DNA from: Helopsaltes ochotensis
Lineage: Eukaryota > Chordata > Aves > Passeriformes > Locustellidae
NCBI GenBank assembly: GCA_013400155.1
Contig: VXBM01001977.1
Coordinates: 1-64,000 of the forward strand
Length of the DNA: 64,000 nt
Direction: 5' to 3'
The translations under genes and the position numbers were made by a program. The notes under the pieces were generated by a model. That model ran no database searches and had not been told where the DNA came from. It saw only the letters and a program-made list of their open reading frames with translations. Shown one piece after another: positions 11,290 through 22,148 of this stretch. Position 1 is the stretch's first letter; the number at the start of each line of letters is the position of its first letter.

Positions 11290-11850
11290 CTGGAGCACCT
11301 CAAAAGTGCAGTGGTAGTCCATGTGCACCAGGCAGCACAGGCTCAGTTTGAGCACCATGGATCTCTTGAAGCATGTGAAATTCTGGGCATTCTCCAGCAG
11401 GAAGAAGTGTGATTGGTAATATTTGCAGTAATTGCGAATACAGTGGGATATCAGCATAGCCAGGGGACACCGGAAGAGGGCCTCACCCCTCAAAAAATCC
11501 CATCTACACCCACGAGGGGACACCAGACAGGAGTTTCACCCCGCAGACAAAATCCCTCCACACACACCTGAGGAGTGAAACCACCAGGGAACTCTTGAAT
11601 ATGAAGTAGGTGGGGGAGTTGAAGCCGTTCATGCCACTGAAGCCCTGTCACAGGGGGGCAGCATGGAACATCTTCATATCGCCTTTTTGGGGCCATTTCT
11701 GGCCCAAGGAATTGGTTTTCTTGCCACTCATGATGAGCTTGAGGAGTACATTGCAGTCCTTGATGAACACCATGGTGCTGGGGTTGTTGAGCCACAATAC
11801 GTGTGCCGCTGGCTTCAACATCTCAATGGTCTAAAACATCTCCTAGACTC
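11290..11850 (-). pseudogene. DNMT1: DNMT1 fragment: two catalytic-domain exons, broken
   Basis: DNMT1 is the maintenance cytosine-5 methyltransferase. Two exon-like blocks are joined by an intron, so this is a genomic rather than a retroposed copy. Block a (11850-11568) covers the region from about motif III through motif IV; residues such as KDCNVLLKLIMSG, PQKGDMKMF and QGFSGMNGFNS are readable. Block b (11431-11290) contains motif VI ([10 protein letters not shown]) and [10 protein letters not shown], and ends at a donor CAG|GTAGAG. Lesions: the motif IV proline-cysteine reads CTG TGA, so the catalytic cysteine codon is a stop (11636-11638). Two TAG codons lie near the start of block a, and the block b acceptor AG has become AA. 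Neighbouring DNMT1 exons were not found. Family assignment is from remembered vertebrate DNMT1; the fragment cannot encode an active enzyme. Confidence 0.8.
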
Positions 11851-12356
11851 CTGCAGGGCACAGCCAGGCTGGGATGGCTGGATTTAGGTGGGAACGTCCA
11901 GGATTGGGCACTGGTAATGGCCGGAGCCACGTGGGAATGGCCAGGGCTGGGCACAGCGAATGTCCAGTGGATTTTCTGATTTGGAGGTTTGTAATCTCCA
12001 GGCAGTGATAGTTCACCCCCTCTACAGCAGCCATTACCCCCCAAAAGCTCACCCCCTCCCTTGAGGCAAACCTGGCCTTGCAAAGCACCCTGGCCGTGCA
12101 CAAATGAGCAAAGATTTTGAGTCACCGATCAAGAGTAGATAGTACAGTCTCTCATAGTCACTACTCTAGGCTGTCTCTTGTTTCTAAAATTTCTGCTTTA
12201 AGCACCTCCAGATTTACCTCCAAACACTCGTAAGAATTAAAAGAATTCACATCAAAAGGTGTTCTTCCTCTTGGACCTGGCTTAGTTCCAGTATCCTGGG
12301 GCTTGAAAGCTGGCACAGCAGGTATGTGCAAGAGATGATCTAGGATTCCTCATCTG
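11851..12356. other. No gene recognised (possibly relic DNMT1 intron)
   Basis: Lies upstream, in transcript sense, of the DNMT1 fragment. No preceding DNMT1 exon, such as the one with the FSGCGG motif, can be seen. Several imperfect repeats of a GGGAATGGCC/GGAACGTCC type occur at 11885-11950. Confidence 0.4.
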
Positions 12357-12881
12357 TGTCACGATCGGGGTCAAGGACTGAGACTGACTGAGACCTTTAA
12401 AATTCCAACACAGGGGCGCTGGCCTGGCTGAGGTGGGACGTCTGCCAAGTGTTGCCTGCAGGTGGATTCACCGGTTCCCATGGGAACTAGTCCTGAAACA
12501 ATGGGCTGGCCATGGTGGACTGGCTGCCAAACTGGTTGTGCTCACTGCTATCCTGTATTTGTTCCCTCAACATATCTGTTCCACCACTGGTGGACCTCAT
12601 CTCCCCAACTTTTGGCCAACTGCCTGTCACTTTGAAAAGACTATAAAAGACCCCTGAATTTACCAAAGGCTTAGAGATCTCTCCATGGACAAGATACATC
12701 AATTGGTGGATGGCCACCAGGATTTTTTGTCATTCCATTGATAGCTATTCCCCTCCCCCTCTTTCTCTTTTTCTTTCTATCCTTTTTACATCCTTTCCTC
12801 TCCTTCTATTGTATTTGCTGTGGGCACTCAATAAAGGTGCATTTGTTTTGATTATAACTGATTTGCCTTGTGTATTTTGCA
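12357..12881 (+). mobile_element. Solo LTR with TATA box and polyadenylation signal
   Basis: A 525-bp element starting TGTCACGATCGGGGTC and ending GTATTTTGCA. It has CTATAAAAGA at 12641-12650, a long pyrimidine tract and AATAAA at 12830-12835, about 46 bp before the end. The flanks ATCTG (12352-12356) and TTCTG (12882-12886) form a 5-bp duplication with one mismatch. No other copy is in the window. Boundaries are inferred from the TG...CA ends and the duplication. Confidence 0.65.
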
Positions 12882-12886
12882 TTCTG

Positions 12887-15217
12887 AGATCAATAAATGA
12901 ACCATCATGGTTCCCACTTGTATTAGTGGAGCGTGAAAGTGTGCCAGAGCTTGGCTGGTGTGCACTAAGAGGACTCTATGGTCTTCTACCATTATGATCA
13001 TGAGCAGGGAAAAATGCCAGTGTTACAGACCAGGCTCCTAAAGGGAGGACAGAAGAGTAGGGATGCAGACCTTGGCCAGCAGTCCAGGGCAGCAGCTGCT
13101 CAGGCACTGCCCACCAGAACTGTCTGTGCTGATGGGCCTGTGGGGCTAGTCGGGGGACACAGGATTCAACTTGCATGACCTCCATGAAATGGAGTTGTCT
13201 CGAGTTTGGTGCAAGTAGGCCCAGGAGCTGGTCCTGGAAATCACCAATCCAAGACTTGTAAAGATTTTAGCAGCTGTGTCTATCATGGAATAGATCATGC
13301 CATGTGCATCCAGTTAACAGTGCTCCTCCTAGAAATTGACGGTTTGTTCTAGGAAAGGCTTTTGCTGGGGAAGAGGCACCAGTGTTTGAGAGGGAGGAAA
13401 ATTTACCATAGCACAAGGAACCAGCTGTAAACCAGCTTGTTTATTTGTTTAATTTTGATTTGTTTAATTAAGGAAAGGCATGGAAGGTGGGGACCATGTG
13501 TCACAAGCCATCAGTAGGGGCTATGATATTCAGAGCTGAGTCCTGCACTCCAGGAGGAAAAAGCCCTTGCAACAGGAGATGCTGGGGAAGGGCCAGCTGT
13601 AAAGCAGCTGTGCAACACCTGGGATCATGGTCAACTGAAGGCTGAGCAATTTGGAGTTGCTGAAGTGCCCCTGGGGCAAAGGCAGCTGATTGTATGCAGG
13701 GCTGCAGGACGCAAATCCTTGGCAGCAGGTGGAGAAAGATGAGTGTTGGCCCTGGGTATGTCTGGGTTCCTCAGTGCAAGGCAGGCATTGTCCATCCTGG
13801 AAGTAAGTCCTGCCTGCAGTGTCCTTCCTCAGTGCCTAGCCCAGCTTCCCTTGGGCTCTGATTGTCAGTCAGCTGCATACAGTGCCAGCAGAATCAGCAG
13901 CAAGGAGCTGTCCTGGCATAGATGGACGCTGGGAAAATGCAGGGTCTGGACAAGCAACACCAACTCAGCCTGCTATTCTTGCTGTCAGCGACTGGCCCGC
14001 ATCCTTCCAGCAAGGCTAGAGTGCTCCTGTCCCAGGCCTGGGGCTGCTTCGGCTCCAGGCGTGCTCCCCCACAGCTCTGGGACACATGGTCACAGCTGGG
14101 TACGGCAGAAGGGGCTGCCTTCCTCATGGCCACCACTCTCTGCTCTGCAGGAAGGTTCTCAGTGATGACGAGGCGGTGCTGAGTGCGTCCATGGCTCTGA
14201 GCTGTGGCCCAAAGACCAGTGATAGGCACCTTCTCCTTCTCCAAGAGGAAATGGTGGTCCAAGCTGCAGTAAAACCTTCAGAGTTTAGCTGCCTTTGCCC
14301 CTCTCTTTGCTCTGGGGCCAGGGCAAAGACACCCATCACCAGTGTCATCTCAACATCAGCAGGGCAGAATGCCAGAGCCCTGCCCCAGGGAGTGCTAGGA
14401 AGGCCATGTGCAATTCACTGCTTGCCTCTGCTCTCTGCAGCTGGAACATCACCCTGAACCCACAGCTCTGCCTGGTCCTGGACCAGCTATGAGTGCTGAG
14501 CAGCAGTGATGGAGAGAAAAGAGGAGCAGCAGGAAGACAACAATGAAGATGGCACCTTCAAAATTCTCAGCTGTCCCACCAGCTCCTGTACTGCCAGTTT
14601 CAGGTGAGTTGTGGTGCCACATGCCATAGTAGGGCAGGAGAGGTTTCCAGGCATACACACATGGGGAATGGTCTCTGCCTTCTATGCAGAGCCTGGGCAG
14701 GGAGTGGATGAGGGCATTTCCATTGTCCTGCATCCCCTGGTCACTCTTCAGTCTCCAGAAGGGAAGAGTAAAAGCCTCTGCTCGGGGCACATCAGAGGGA
14801 AGCAGGGCTTGAGCAGCAACTCTTACCTACTCCAGTCACAGGGCTTCATCCTGCCCCCATTTCCTTCCTGCAGGACTGGGCTGGTGCACGTCTGCCCTCA
14901 GGCTGGAGGGCAGCTGGGCCTGCACTCATCTGTTTTTGGGGCTCCCAGGTGCTGAAGCAGCTGTGAGTGGGCACCCTACAGAGGTAAACTGGGGAGTGCT
15001 TCAGGAGCAGCCAGATGGGGGATGCTCAGGAGCAGATGTACAGGGGAACACTGCTCCTCAGTTGGGAAGATGTTGGAGTCCAGGGCATGTGGAAAAACCC
15101 TCAAGCTGCCCTGGGGGTCTGGGACCCTGGCTGGGACCCCAGGAAAGCCTTGCCTTTGACCTTAGTCCATGGGAAAAACTTCCAACACTCATAGATGAAT
15201 TGAAAACAGCAAAGATT
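12887..15217. other. GC-rich unique DNA, no confident gene
   Basis: Contains open frames of up to about 140 codons and several exon-like edges, for example an acceptor CTCTGCAG at 14144-14151 followed by an open stretch to about 14290. No reading shows a domain that I recognise, and plus and minus frames are equally open. I leave this unassigned. It may hold relics of the same amplified genes as 15798-15970. Confidence 0.35.
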
Positions 15218-15219
15218 TG

Positions 15220-15641
15220 AAATAAATAGTAATTTAGCTTGCCACTGGGTGAAAATTTGTAGGTTTGGGTTCTTAGAATGGAAGTAAATAGGAGAAAGAT
15301 GGAAAATTTTGGGCGGTGTCTCATGTTCTTCTTCTTCGACTCCATCTTCTGCTGTGACCGTGGCACAAAGATATTGGTAGAATGGATTTGATGTTGAAAT
15401 TGCATGTTTAGAATAGGTAGTGATTATTGGCACAAAACTGTAAATATAGTACATTTTAAGAGTTAATTGGCTTTGAAACCTTTAAGACGACCTTGATTCC
15501 TCTGTCTGAGGTTCTCGACAGCTGTGAGAGTCAGTGCGTTAAGCCTGGTGTTTGGCAGTCGCAGACTTTGAGATAAGAACCTGAATAAACATCATTAAGA
15601 CCGAAGCTGTGAGTTCCATTCGTCTTTTAAATCCTGGTACA
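15220..15641 (+). mobile_element. Probable LTR, 3' portion
   Basis: The segment ends in an LTR-like arrangement: AATAAA at about 15583, followed by a short tail finishing CCTGGTACA at 15641. Upstream sequence (CTTCGACTCCATCTTCTGC and the region after it) has the look of an avian LTR U3/R. No target-site duplication or exact left boundary was found. Confidence 0.4.
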
Positions 15642-15797
15642 GGACTTTGCAAGAAGAACCCCCTCAAATTAGGAGGTTCTTAGAAAGCAATTCCAAGAGG
15701 GAGAGGTGCCCCGAAGCTGTGGGCAGCTCTCAGGTAGAGCTGCATGACGAAAGAGGAGACGTGGCTTGGGGCTCACACAGCTCTTTTCCTCTTCACA

Positions 15798-15970
15798 GAA
15801 CCAAGGGAGCCCGAGTGACCTGTGTCCCATCCATCAAACCCCTGGAGAAGGAGATGACCTGCTGCTGTGCAGTCAGTGTGTCTCCACTCGGGGCTCTGTG
15901 CCTAAGCACTGCTCCCTCAGCCAAGCCACAGAGACATCACTGCTCATCTTCTTCCACTTCTCTCTTGTTC
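15798..15970 (+). pseudogene. PHF7-like zinc-finger exon remnant
   Basis: After an acceptor TTCACAG, the plus strand reads open with a cysteine/histidine pattern: CPIH near the start, then DDLLLCSQC, then PKHCS. This resembles the C-terminal PHD-type segment of the PHF7/G2E3-like genes that are amplified in songbirds (LLLC-x2-C ... CS). One expected cysteine is a histidine, and the terminal C-x-x-C part is not readable. No flanking exons were identified. The assignment is weak and rests on the spacing of a few residues. Confidence 0.35.
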
Positions 15971-16555
15971 TGAGGAGGACATTGAGAGCCAGGAGGCTGG
16001 AGAGGTTGACTGAGGACCTGGGAAATGTGAGAATGGCTGCCTTTCACCCACCTGTGGCTGCGCTGGGGTGCCAGGGATGTGTGGCTAGGAGGGAGGAAGT
16101 GTCTATGGTTCTACTGAGCAAGCAGAGGCTTTGGGGAGCCAACGGCCATGTGGGCTTGTCCTTGCTGCTGCTGGCAGGACTGCTGTTGTGCAGGTCAGAG
16201 GGGCTGGCAGGCCAGAGGCTGCTGGCTGTGTGCCACGCTCAGGCTGCTGGGGTTGGGTGCCAGCTGGCTGTTGGCCTTTTGTATTGTGGGGCTGCTCTGT
16301 GAGTGCAGCTAGCTTCTTGCAGGCTGATCCAAGCAAGGTCCTGCCATGGCCCCATCCAGTGAGGGAGGACAACTTTGCTGCTCACGTTCCAGGTGAGTCT
16401 GGGAAGCAAAGGCAACCTCCTGCTCTGGCTGAGCTGTGTTTACTTGCACCCTGAATGTGGCCAGGCAGGTGTGGCACCCTGACGGAGGACATCACCTGCA
16501 AGGGCACAACTGTGCAGGGCAGGGAGCCTGGGCTGATGCACACAACTTGGGAGAA

Positions 16556-16595
16556 GGCCAGGGCCAGGGCCAGGGCCAGGGCCAGGGCCAGGGCA
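16556..16595 (+). repeat. GGGCCA hexamer minisatellite
   Basis: About six to seven perfect tandem copies of GGGCCA. Alternating Arg-Ala, Gly-Gln or Leu-Ala dipeptides in translations of this region come from this repeat. Confidence 0.95.
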
Positions 16596-16599
16596 GCTT

Positions 16600-17408
16600 G
16601 TCCCAGCATCATGCCAGCTCTCAAGAGCCTCCGTGCCACAGCCACACTTGTGGCTGCCAGCTCTCTGCCTGGGGTGTCACATGGCTCTGCACAGCACTGA
16701 AGGCAGGGCTGGGCAGGCTGTGCTGGCCTGCTGATCTCCACTTAGGGGTTTTGCTCTCATACTCAAGCAACTTTGGCAGCTGTGTTTTGTCCTCTATTCC
16801 TTGATCTTACGTGATTGCTGCCAGGACATTCCATATGCATAGAATGAAGTGGTAGATTATTCAGGAGCCTTGTGCTATAATCTTCACCCCAGCAGTACCA
16901 AAGTATGATTACTCATGTCTGCAAAGTTAAAAAAATGAGGCCATAAATCTCAGAGCTGTGCATTATAGAGCACAAGGCAAAATATAGTAATTTTACACCC
17001 ACATGGTGTCAAATCAGCTTTAAAATTCCTTCTTGGCTTGACACAAATAAAATAGAGCTTGCTCTAGAGTGCCCAATTTGACAATGAAACATGCTTTTTA
17101 GTATTTTCAAGACTATTCTCTAATGTAATAGAACCTACAATCCGCTTTCCTTAGAACTGTGAAAAATGAGTTTTACTTTTTTGGTAAAACTTAAAAAGTC
17201 TAAGAAAAAGACAACAGGAAATACAGATAAAGCAAAGGGTTAAATAGCTGGGTGCTTGGCATTCAGCCAAGACTACACTTACTGTCTTCGAAGAAATTCC
17301 TTAAATACTTTTCCTATTACATCAGCTTGTTGCGTATTTATAGACTATTATGCATATTCATACTTTTCTAAGAATTGTTAAGTATGGCCACTCTTTGGGT
17401 TTACCTTT
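16600..17408. repeat. AT-rich DNA containing a segment duplicated at 19200-19330
   Basis: About 17140-17320 aligns imperfectly with about 19210-19375. The best-conserved part is TGGGTGCTTGGCATTCAGCC (17250 and 19304), preceded in both by an A-rich stretch with AGATAAAGCAAA or similar. Both copies lie a short distance upstream of related long LTR-like elements (17409 and 19846). No gene was seen. Confidence 0.5.
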
Positions 17409-18913
17409 TGTCATGAGTTGACATAGTTTAGCTTTTGTTAGAGAGAGATTTGGAGTTTTTCTCTGTCAGGACCTTGTGTTGTTTTAATAGAGATGGGCAG
17501 ACGGGCACCTATCATCTTGTGCTTTAGATATTGGCAGGTGGTTTGTCCACTGAGAAACGCCTTTGGAGATGCACATATAAAGCTGAGACTGCTTCCTAGC
17601 TTCTTTTTCTGCTCCTGGGCAGCGAACAGGTAACATCTCAGTCCAGCCGGGCTGTGCCTTCCCTCCCCCCCTTCCCTGTGGGGGCAGGGGGGAGGATGGC
17701 TCAGTCCCGGCCGGGACTCGGGCCGCAGTCCTGGGTCTCACCAGCTCCCGGGCTCAGCCTCGACATTGAAAGAAGCGGGGGGTAGCCCTGCAGCCTCCTG
17801 GCTCGGGGCCAGGCCCGTCTGGGCCTCCTGAGGGGCTGCTGCCTACTCAGGCTGGCTCCGGCAGTCTCCCCCCCACACTCCGGCCTTCTGCCGTGTGAAG
17901 GAAGAGAACTGTAGCTGCCTTTGCTGGGTTGTGTTCCGAGTCCTGTGTCTGGGCTAGGGATGGACGTCTTATCGCGCTCCTTCCCTATCAGCGTGGCCTT
18001 GAAACTTAACACCATGAACTAAACATCTGAAAAACACAGGACCTGAGCAAAATTTAACCATTTCTTAGTAATGAAACTTTTAGAACCCCGACCTCTTTCC
18101 TCAAGAGAGAGAAAAATGATATATTAATTGAAACATAGTGAACTTAGCTGGATGGGAAGTCTGTAGAAGAACTGATTAGATTATTGGAAGATGGGATTGA
18201 GGAAGTGGACATTTTTGACTGGACTTCTCTGGATGTGAGCCATGGAGAACAGACCGAGTACCCCTTTAAATTATGAGAAAGATATGCATTTAGGGAGATG
18301 TTGTGCAAATTTGTGTAGATTCGTTGAGCAAAAGTGCTTGTGTTTGGACATTGAGATACTTGAACTGAACTGAGATGAGAAAGTATCTCTCCCCCTTCGT
18401 GATGAGGAATCCTGTCTTATGGAGTTGTGCATCTTTAAAAGGTGACACCCTAAAGGCAAAAGTCTTGGATTTATAGCCCATTAAGCAGCCTGGATCCTGC
18501 TAATGGGAGGGGTCACGGAAGCAGGGTTTTCTTACCCAGCTGTTGTTTGTTGTGGCAATTAAAACCCACTGGTGAACTGTTTTCTATTGTCAGTGGGATC
18601 CATGGACAGCAAGAGAGACTCCTCTTCCAAAGTAATAAAAGATTATGTTTAGATGATAAACTAACTGAAAATCATGGTTTTGTATCTCTGTGTTGGTTTG
18701 TGGGGAAAGTAAATAGTTTGTGGGGAAAAGGAAAGGTTTTGAAGTTTCAAATTTTTTTTCCTTTTTTTCTCTTTCTTTCTATTTTTATTCTTTAGTATGT
18801 AAAAATAAACTATGTATGTAACTTCCAAGTTTTAGCCTGTTGTGCTTTTTGTTTTCTCCTAGTCAAATCTCATGAAATTAGTAAATGAAATTGGTAAACG
18901 TGAAACCACCACA
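17409..18913 (+). mobile_element. Long LTR-like element, copy 1
   Basis: Begins TGTCATGAGTTGACATAG and ends GTGAAACCACCACA, 1505 bp. The 3' half aligns with the element ending at 22143; both share TGGAGTTGTG..ACCTTTAAAA, a T-rich tract after AAAGGTTT, AATAAA, and a terminal GAAACCA..ACA. It has a GC-rich block at 17640-17880 and a TATA-like CATATAAAG at about 17573. The flanks CCTTT and TTTTT match at only three of five bases, so the left boundary is inferred from similarity to copy 2. Confidence 0.6.
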
Positions 18914-19845
18914 TTTTTTAGTATTTCCGCCCGATTGAACTAAACTAGAACACCTTTTTAAAGCATGCATGTTTTTTGGCTGTGGTTTTATTATAACTTC
19001 CATTTTGGGGTGTGGTCTATATTTTTTTCAGACAGCAGATGCTGATAGTTGGCATATCAGTAGCTGGATTATCATCCTATGTTCACTGGATGTTATCCTA
19101 ACTAAACAGACAGTTCAATTACAAGCTTAAGTACATATCAGCTATCTCACTACTATGTCTAAGCAAAAAAAGAAACCAAACCCAAAACCAACTAAAAACC
19201 AGCTATATCCTCAGAGCAGAGTTGTGAAAAACACGTTCACATTCTTATCAAAATTTAAAAAGTTAAAAGAACAATTAAGAGACAGAATAAAGCAAAATAT
19301 GACTGGGTGCTTGGCATTCAGCCAAAAGCAAACCTTACCCTCTCAGAAACACTTTTTAAAATACACCAGCATTCAAACATTCCTTAGAGTTTAAGATGTT
19401 TCAAACCCCCACCCCCACTTCCCCCCGCTCCCCGCCCCTTGCAACCTACCCACATTCCATCTTGCAGATCAATTTAACATTTTATTACTCCTTGTGGCTC
19501 CATCCTGCAGATGAAATCTTCTGGTGGCCCCATTGTGTCCTCCTACTCCCTGATAACAAAGGATCACTAAAGTCTTCCTTTGGAGTTCTGGGGTCTGTCA
19601 CCATTATCTTTATCCAGATAATCTGAGAATGTGGGGAATTTCCTGATTATCTTTACCATTCTTCTGAGTTAGGTACATGAACAAAAAGCATTCTACATAT
19701 CATGCAATAGTCTAAGAAATATATGTATATATCACACTACTATTTCTAAGTCTTGTTAATAAAAGACACTATATTCATACAGCAAATTTTTTTTACATTG
19801 TACATACAGCATTCATTTTTATTAGTGAAAAGCCAATTTTATAAT
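18914..19845. other. No gene recognised
   Basis: AT-rich spacer between the two long LTR-like elements. It contains the duplicated TGGGTGCTTGGCATTCAGCC segment (about 19304) and a C-rich run near 19408-19440. Confidence 0.5.
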
Positions 19846-22143
19846 TGTATTGGTTTGGCATGGATGGTAAAAAACCAATTAGTGATTTTCTTTAAAATTG
19901 ACAGCCAAATTAGCCAATGGTGCGATAAGAGAGATCCCAGGATTTAAAAGTTTATAGCTAAAAAGTCTACAACTGAGGTTGCTAGTGTGGTTGTGTTAAG
20001 AATGTCGGGATTCAAAGTTGTGTTCTGTCAATCGGTTGTTAAAATAAGAATGTTAACTACACTGTTAACACAAAATGTTCTGCCTGTAACCCAAGTCCCA
20101 GTTTCTTATCCCCAAGATCCCAAAACCCCCTTACCTGTAGTCCCTGCTGCTCTCTGTCCTCGTCTTGCTTCGCTTCCGGCTTCCCACCTGCCTGTCACAT
20201 AGACAGCATGCTGCTCTCCACCCTGCTGCTCTCCACCCCTCTCCTCCTGGTTGCTCTCTGCCCACTCTCCGCCTACTCCTCGGCTTGCTCCCCGCCTGTC
20301 TGGTGAGGCTACCACCCATACGAAAATGACTAAGACTCCCAGGAGACTCCTCTACACCCAGAAGTGTAATCTGGACTGAAAGACTCTGGCTCTGTGGACC
20401 CCACTCAAAATTTAAAACTACAAAAGACAGAATTGAGTAGGGAAGACCTCCAGGCATCTCCAAGGTGTCAAAAACCACTCATGAGCTACTCGCCCTAACT
20501 TAAAGAGAAGCAAAGCAAGGTGACCCCCGAGACTGAGCCAACTGTTGTTGAGTACCTATGAACTCAGGTGAGGAAGGACTCCTGGCTCTGCATTTGCACT
20601 GGCAAAGCTGAAGACCTCCTCTAAGGTGGAGCAAGTGGTGTAGGCTATCCCCTCCCCGAGCCATGCCACTAAAAGAGCTATCAGTAAAGGCAATAACAAA
20701 TGGGATGGAGGTGTACGCTTCTGGGAACGCAGGTTTTAAATACAAGAGGATTTTGGAGTGTGGTCTCTTTTGCTCGTGGCTTGGCATTGAGTTACCATTG
20801 TTAAGCAGCTGCGAGGCCCAGGTTAGGCCCCGCTGCCCCTGGCAGCTGGGCCGGGTCCAGCTGGGCTCTGCTGCTGCTGCAGCCCTAGCGGAGCTGAGCC
20901 TAGCCCCCATCCCCAAGCCTGGCAGCTGCTGGCACAGAAGGAGAAGAGGGGGGGAGCCATGGCTGTTAATATCCAGCCAATACTAGGCCTGCTCTGCACC
21001 ACTGGTCAGCCGAGGGAAATGTCCCATGGCTCCCCCCTACCCCCCCGCAGAAAGCAGCACTGAGCCCAGACTGGGCCAGGCCCAGGCCCACCCCCATGGG
21101 ATCCAGGGTTGGGGAGGAAGGGGAGAGAGGCCCACACACATGGGAGATGTTAGCCACCATTTCTGAGCTTTCCTCATCAGCGTGGATGCAATATTTTTGC
21201 AGCTGCTGCCTCAGCAGAGACCATGTGACCATCCACAGGCCCAGGCAAGGAATATTAACTCTTTCCTGACACAGACTGAGACTTTTTAAAACTCTAACCC
21301 TTCTCAAAGAGAGAAGAAAGGCCAAACTGGAGATATGTAAACAGACAATATAAAGATATTAAAGTCAGTAAAGGAAGGGTGACTTCTCAAGTGGAAGAGA
21401 TGGTGAGTTGTCTTAATTCTAGGCTGAACATCTCCTTTGATTTATGGTAACAGACTGTAATATTCCTTTAAATCGTGGACTATGAACTGGGGAGATGACT
21501 TGTGGATTCAAGCAAAAGTAGCTGATTTACTAAGTGAATACTGAATTAAAACTGTAATCTGGTGATTTTATAAGATGTTTGAACAGAGCGAAATGAGAAG
21601 AACACCTCAGCACCAGTGGAGAGGCGAGAAGATATTTGTTTCTTGAAGCTGAGAAATCCTTTGCTTGTGTGGAGTTGTGTACCTTTAAAAAGTAAAACCC
21701 CAGTGTAAATCTGCAGCCCACATGTAGTCATGAGAAAGGCTATGCGGTTGGGAGGTCCACAATGGTAGAAGTCCCAGGTGGGCTGCTTTTGTGGGAGTCA
21801 GAAGCCACAAACAGACTTGTGGAAGATTACCATAATGATAAGGGAAACTTTTTCTCTCTCAAAGACTGAATGAAAGACTATTTTATAAGTAGTACTGACA
21901 TGGAGTTCTGAGTTGTCTCTTTACATTGTTTGTGGGAAAATAAACTGTTAGAAGGGAGGAGGGTGGCACTTTTGAAAGGTTTCAATTTTTTTTGTTCTCT
22001 TTTTAGTGTGTGTTAATAAATCTGTTTTTATCTTTAAATTAGCCTGTTTTGCCCTTATTCTAATCTTATTCCACAGTAGGAAAATATTTAGACCACTATA
22101 CTAAATTTAGCAGACAAAATTCGGCGAACATGAAACCATTACA
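19846..22143 (+). mobile_element. Long LTR-like element, copy 2, perfect 5-bp TSD
   Basis: A 2298-bp element beginning TGTATTGGTTTGGCATGG and ending CATGAAACCATTACA, flanked by a perfect 5-bp duplication ATAAT (19841-19845 and 22144-22148). The 3' ~880 bp aligns with copy 1. It is about 800 bp longer, with extra CT-rich sequence around 20140-20310. The TG...CA ends and 5-bp duplication fit an ERVL-type LTR or a non-autonomous LTR element. No viral coding sequence was recognised within it. Confidence 0.7.
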
Positions 22144-22148
22144 ATAAT

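Noticed and set aside
16382..16804. Alternating-residue frames on both strands
   Set aside because: Produced by the GGGCCA hexamer repeat.
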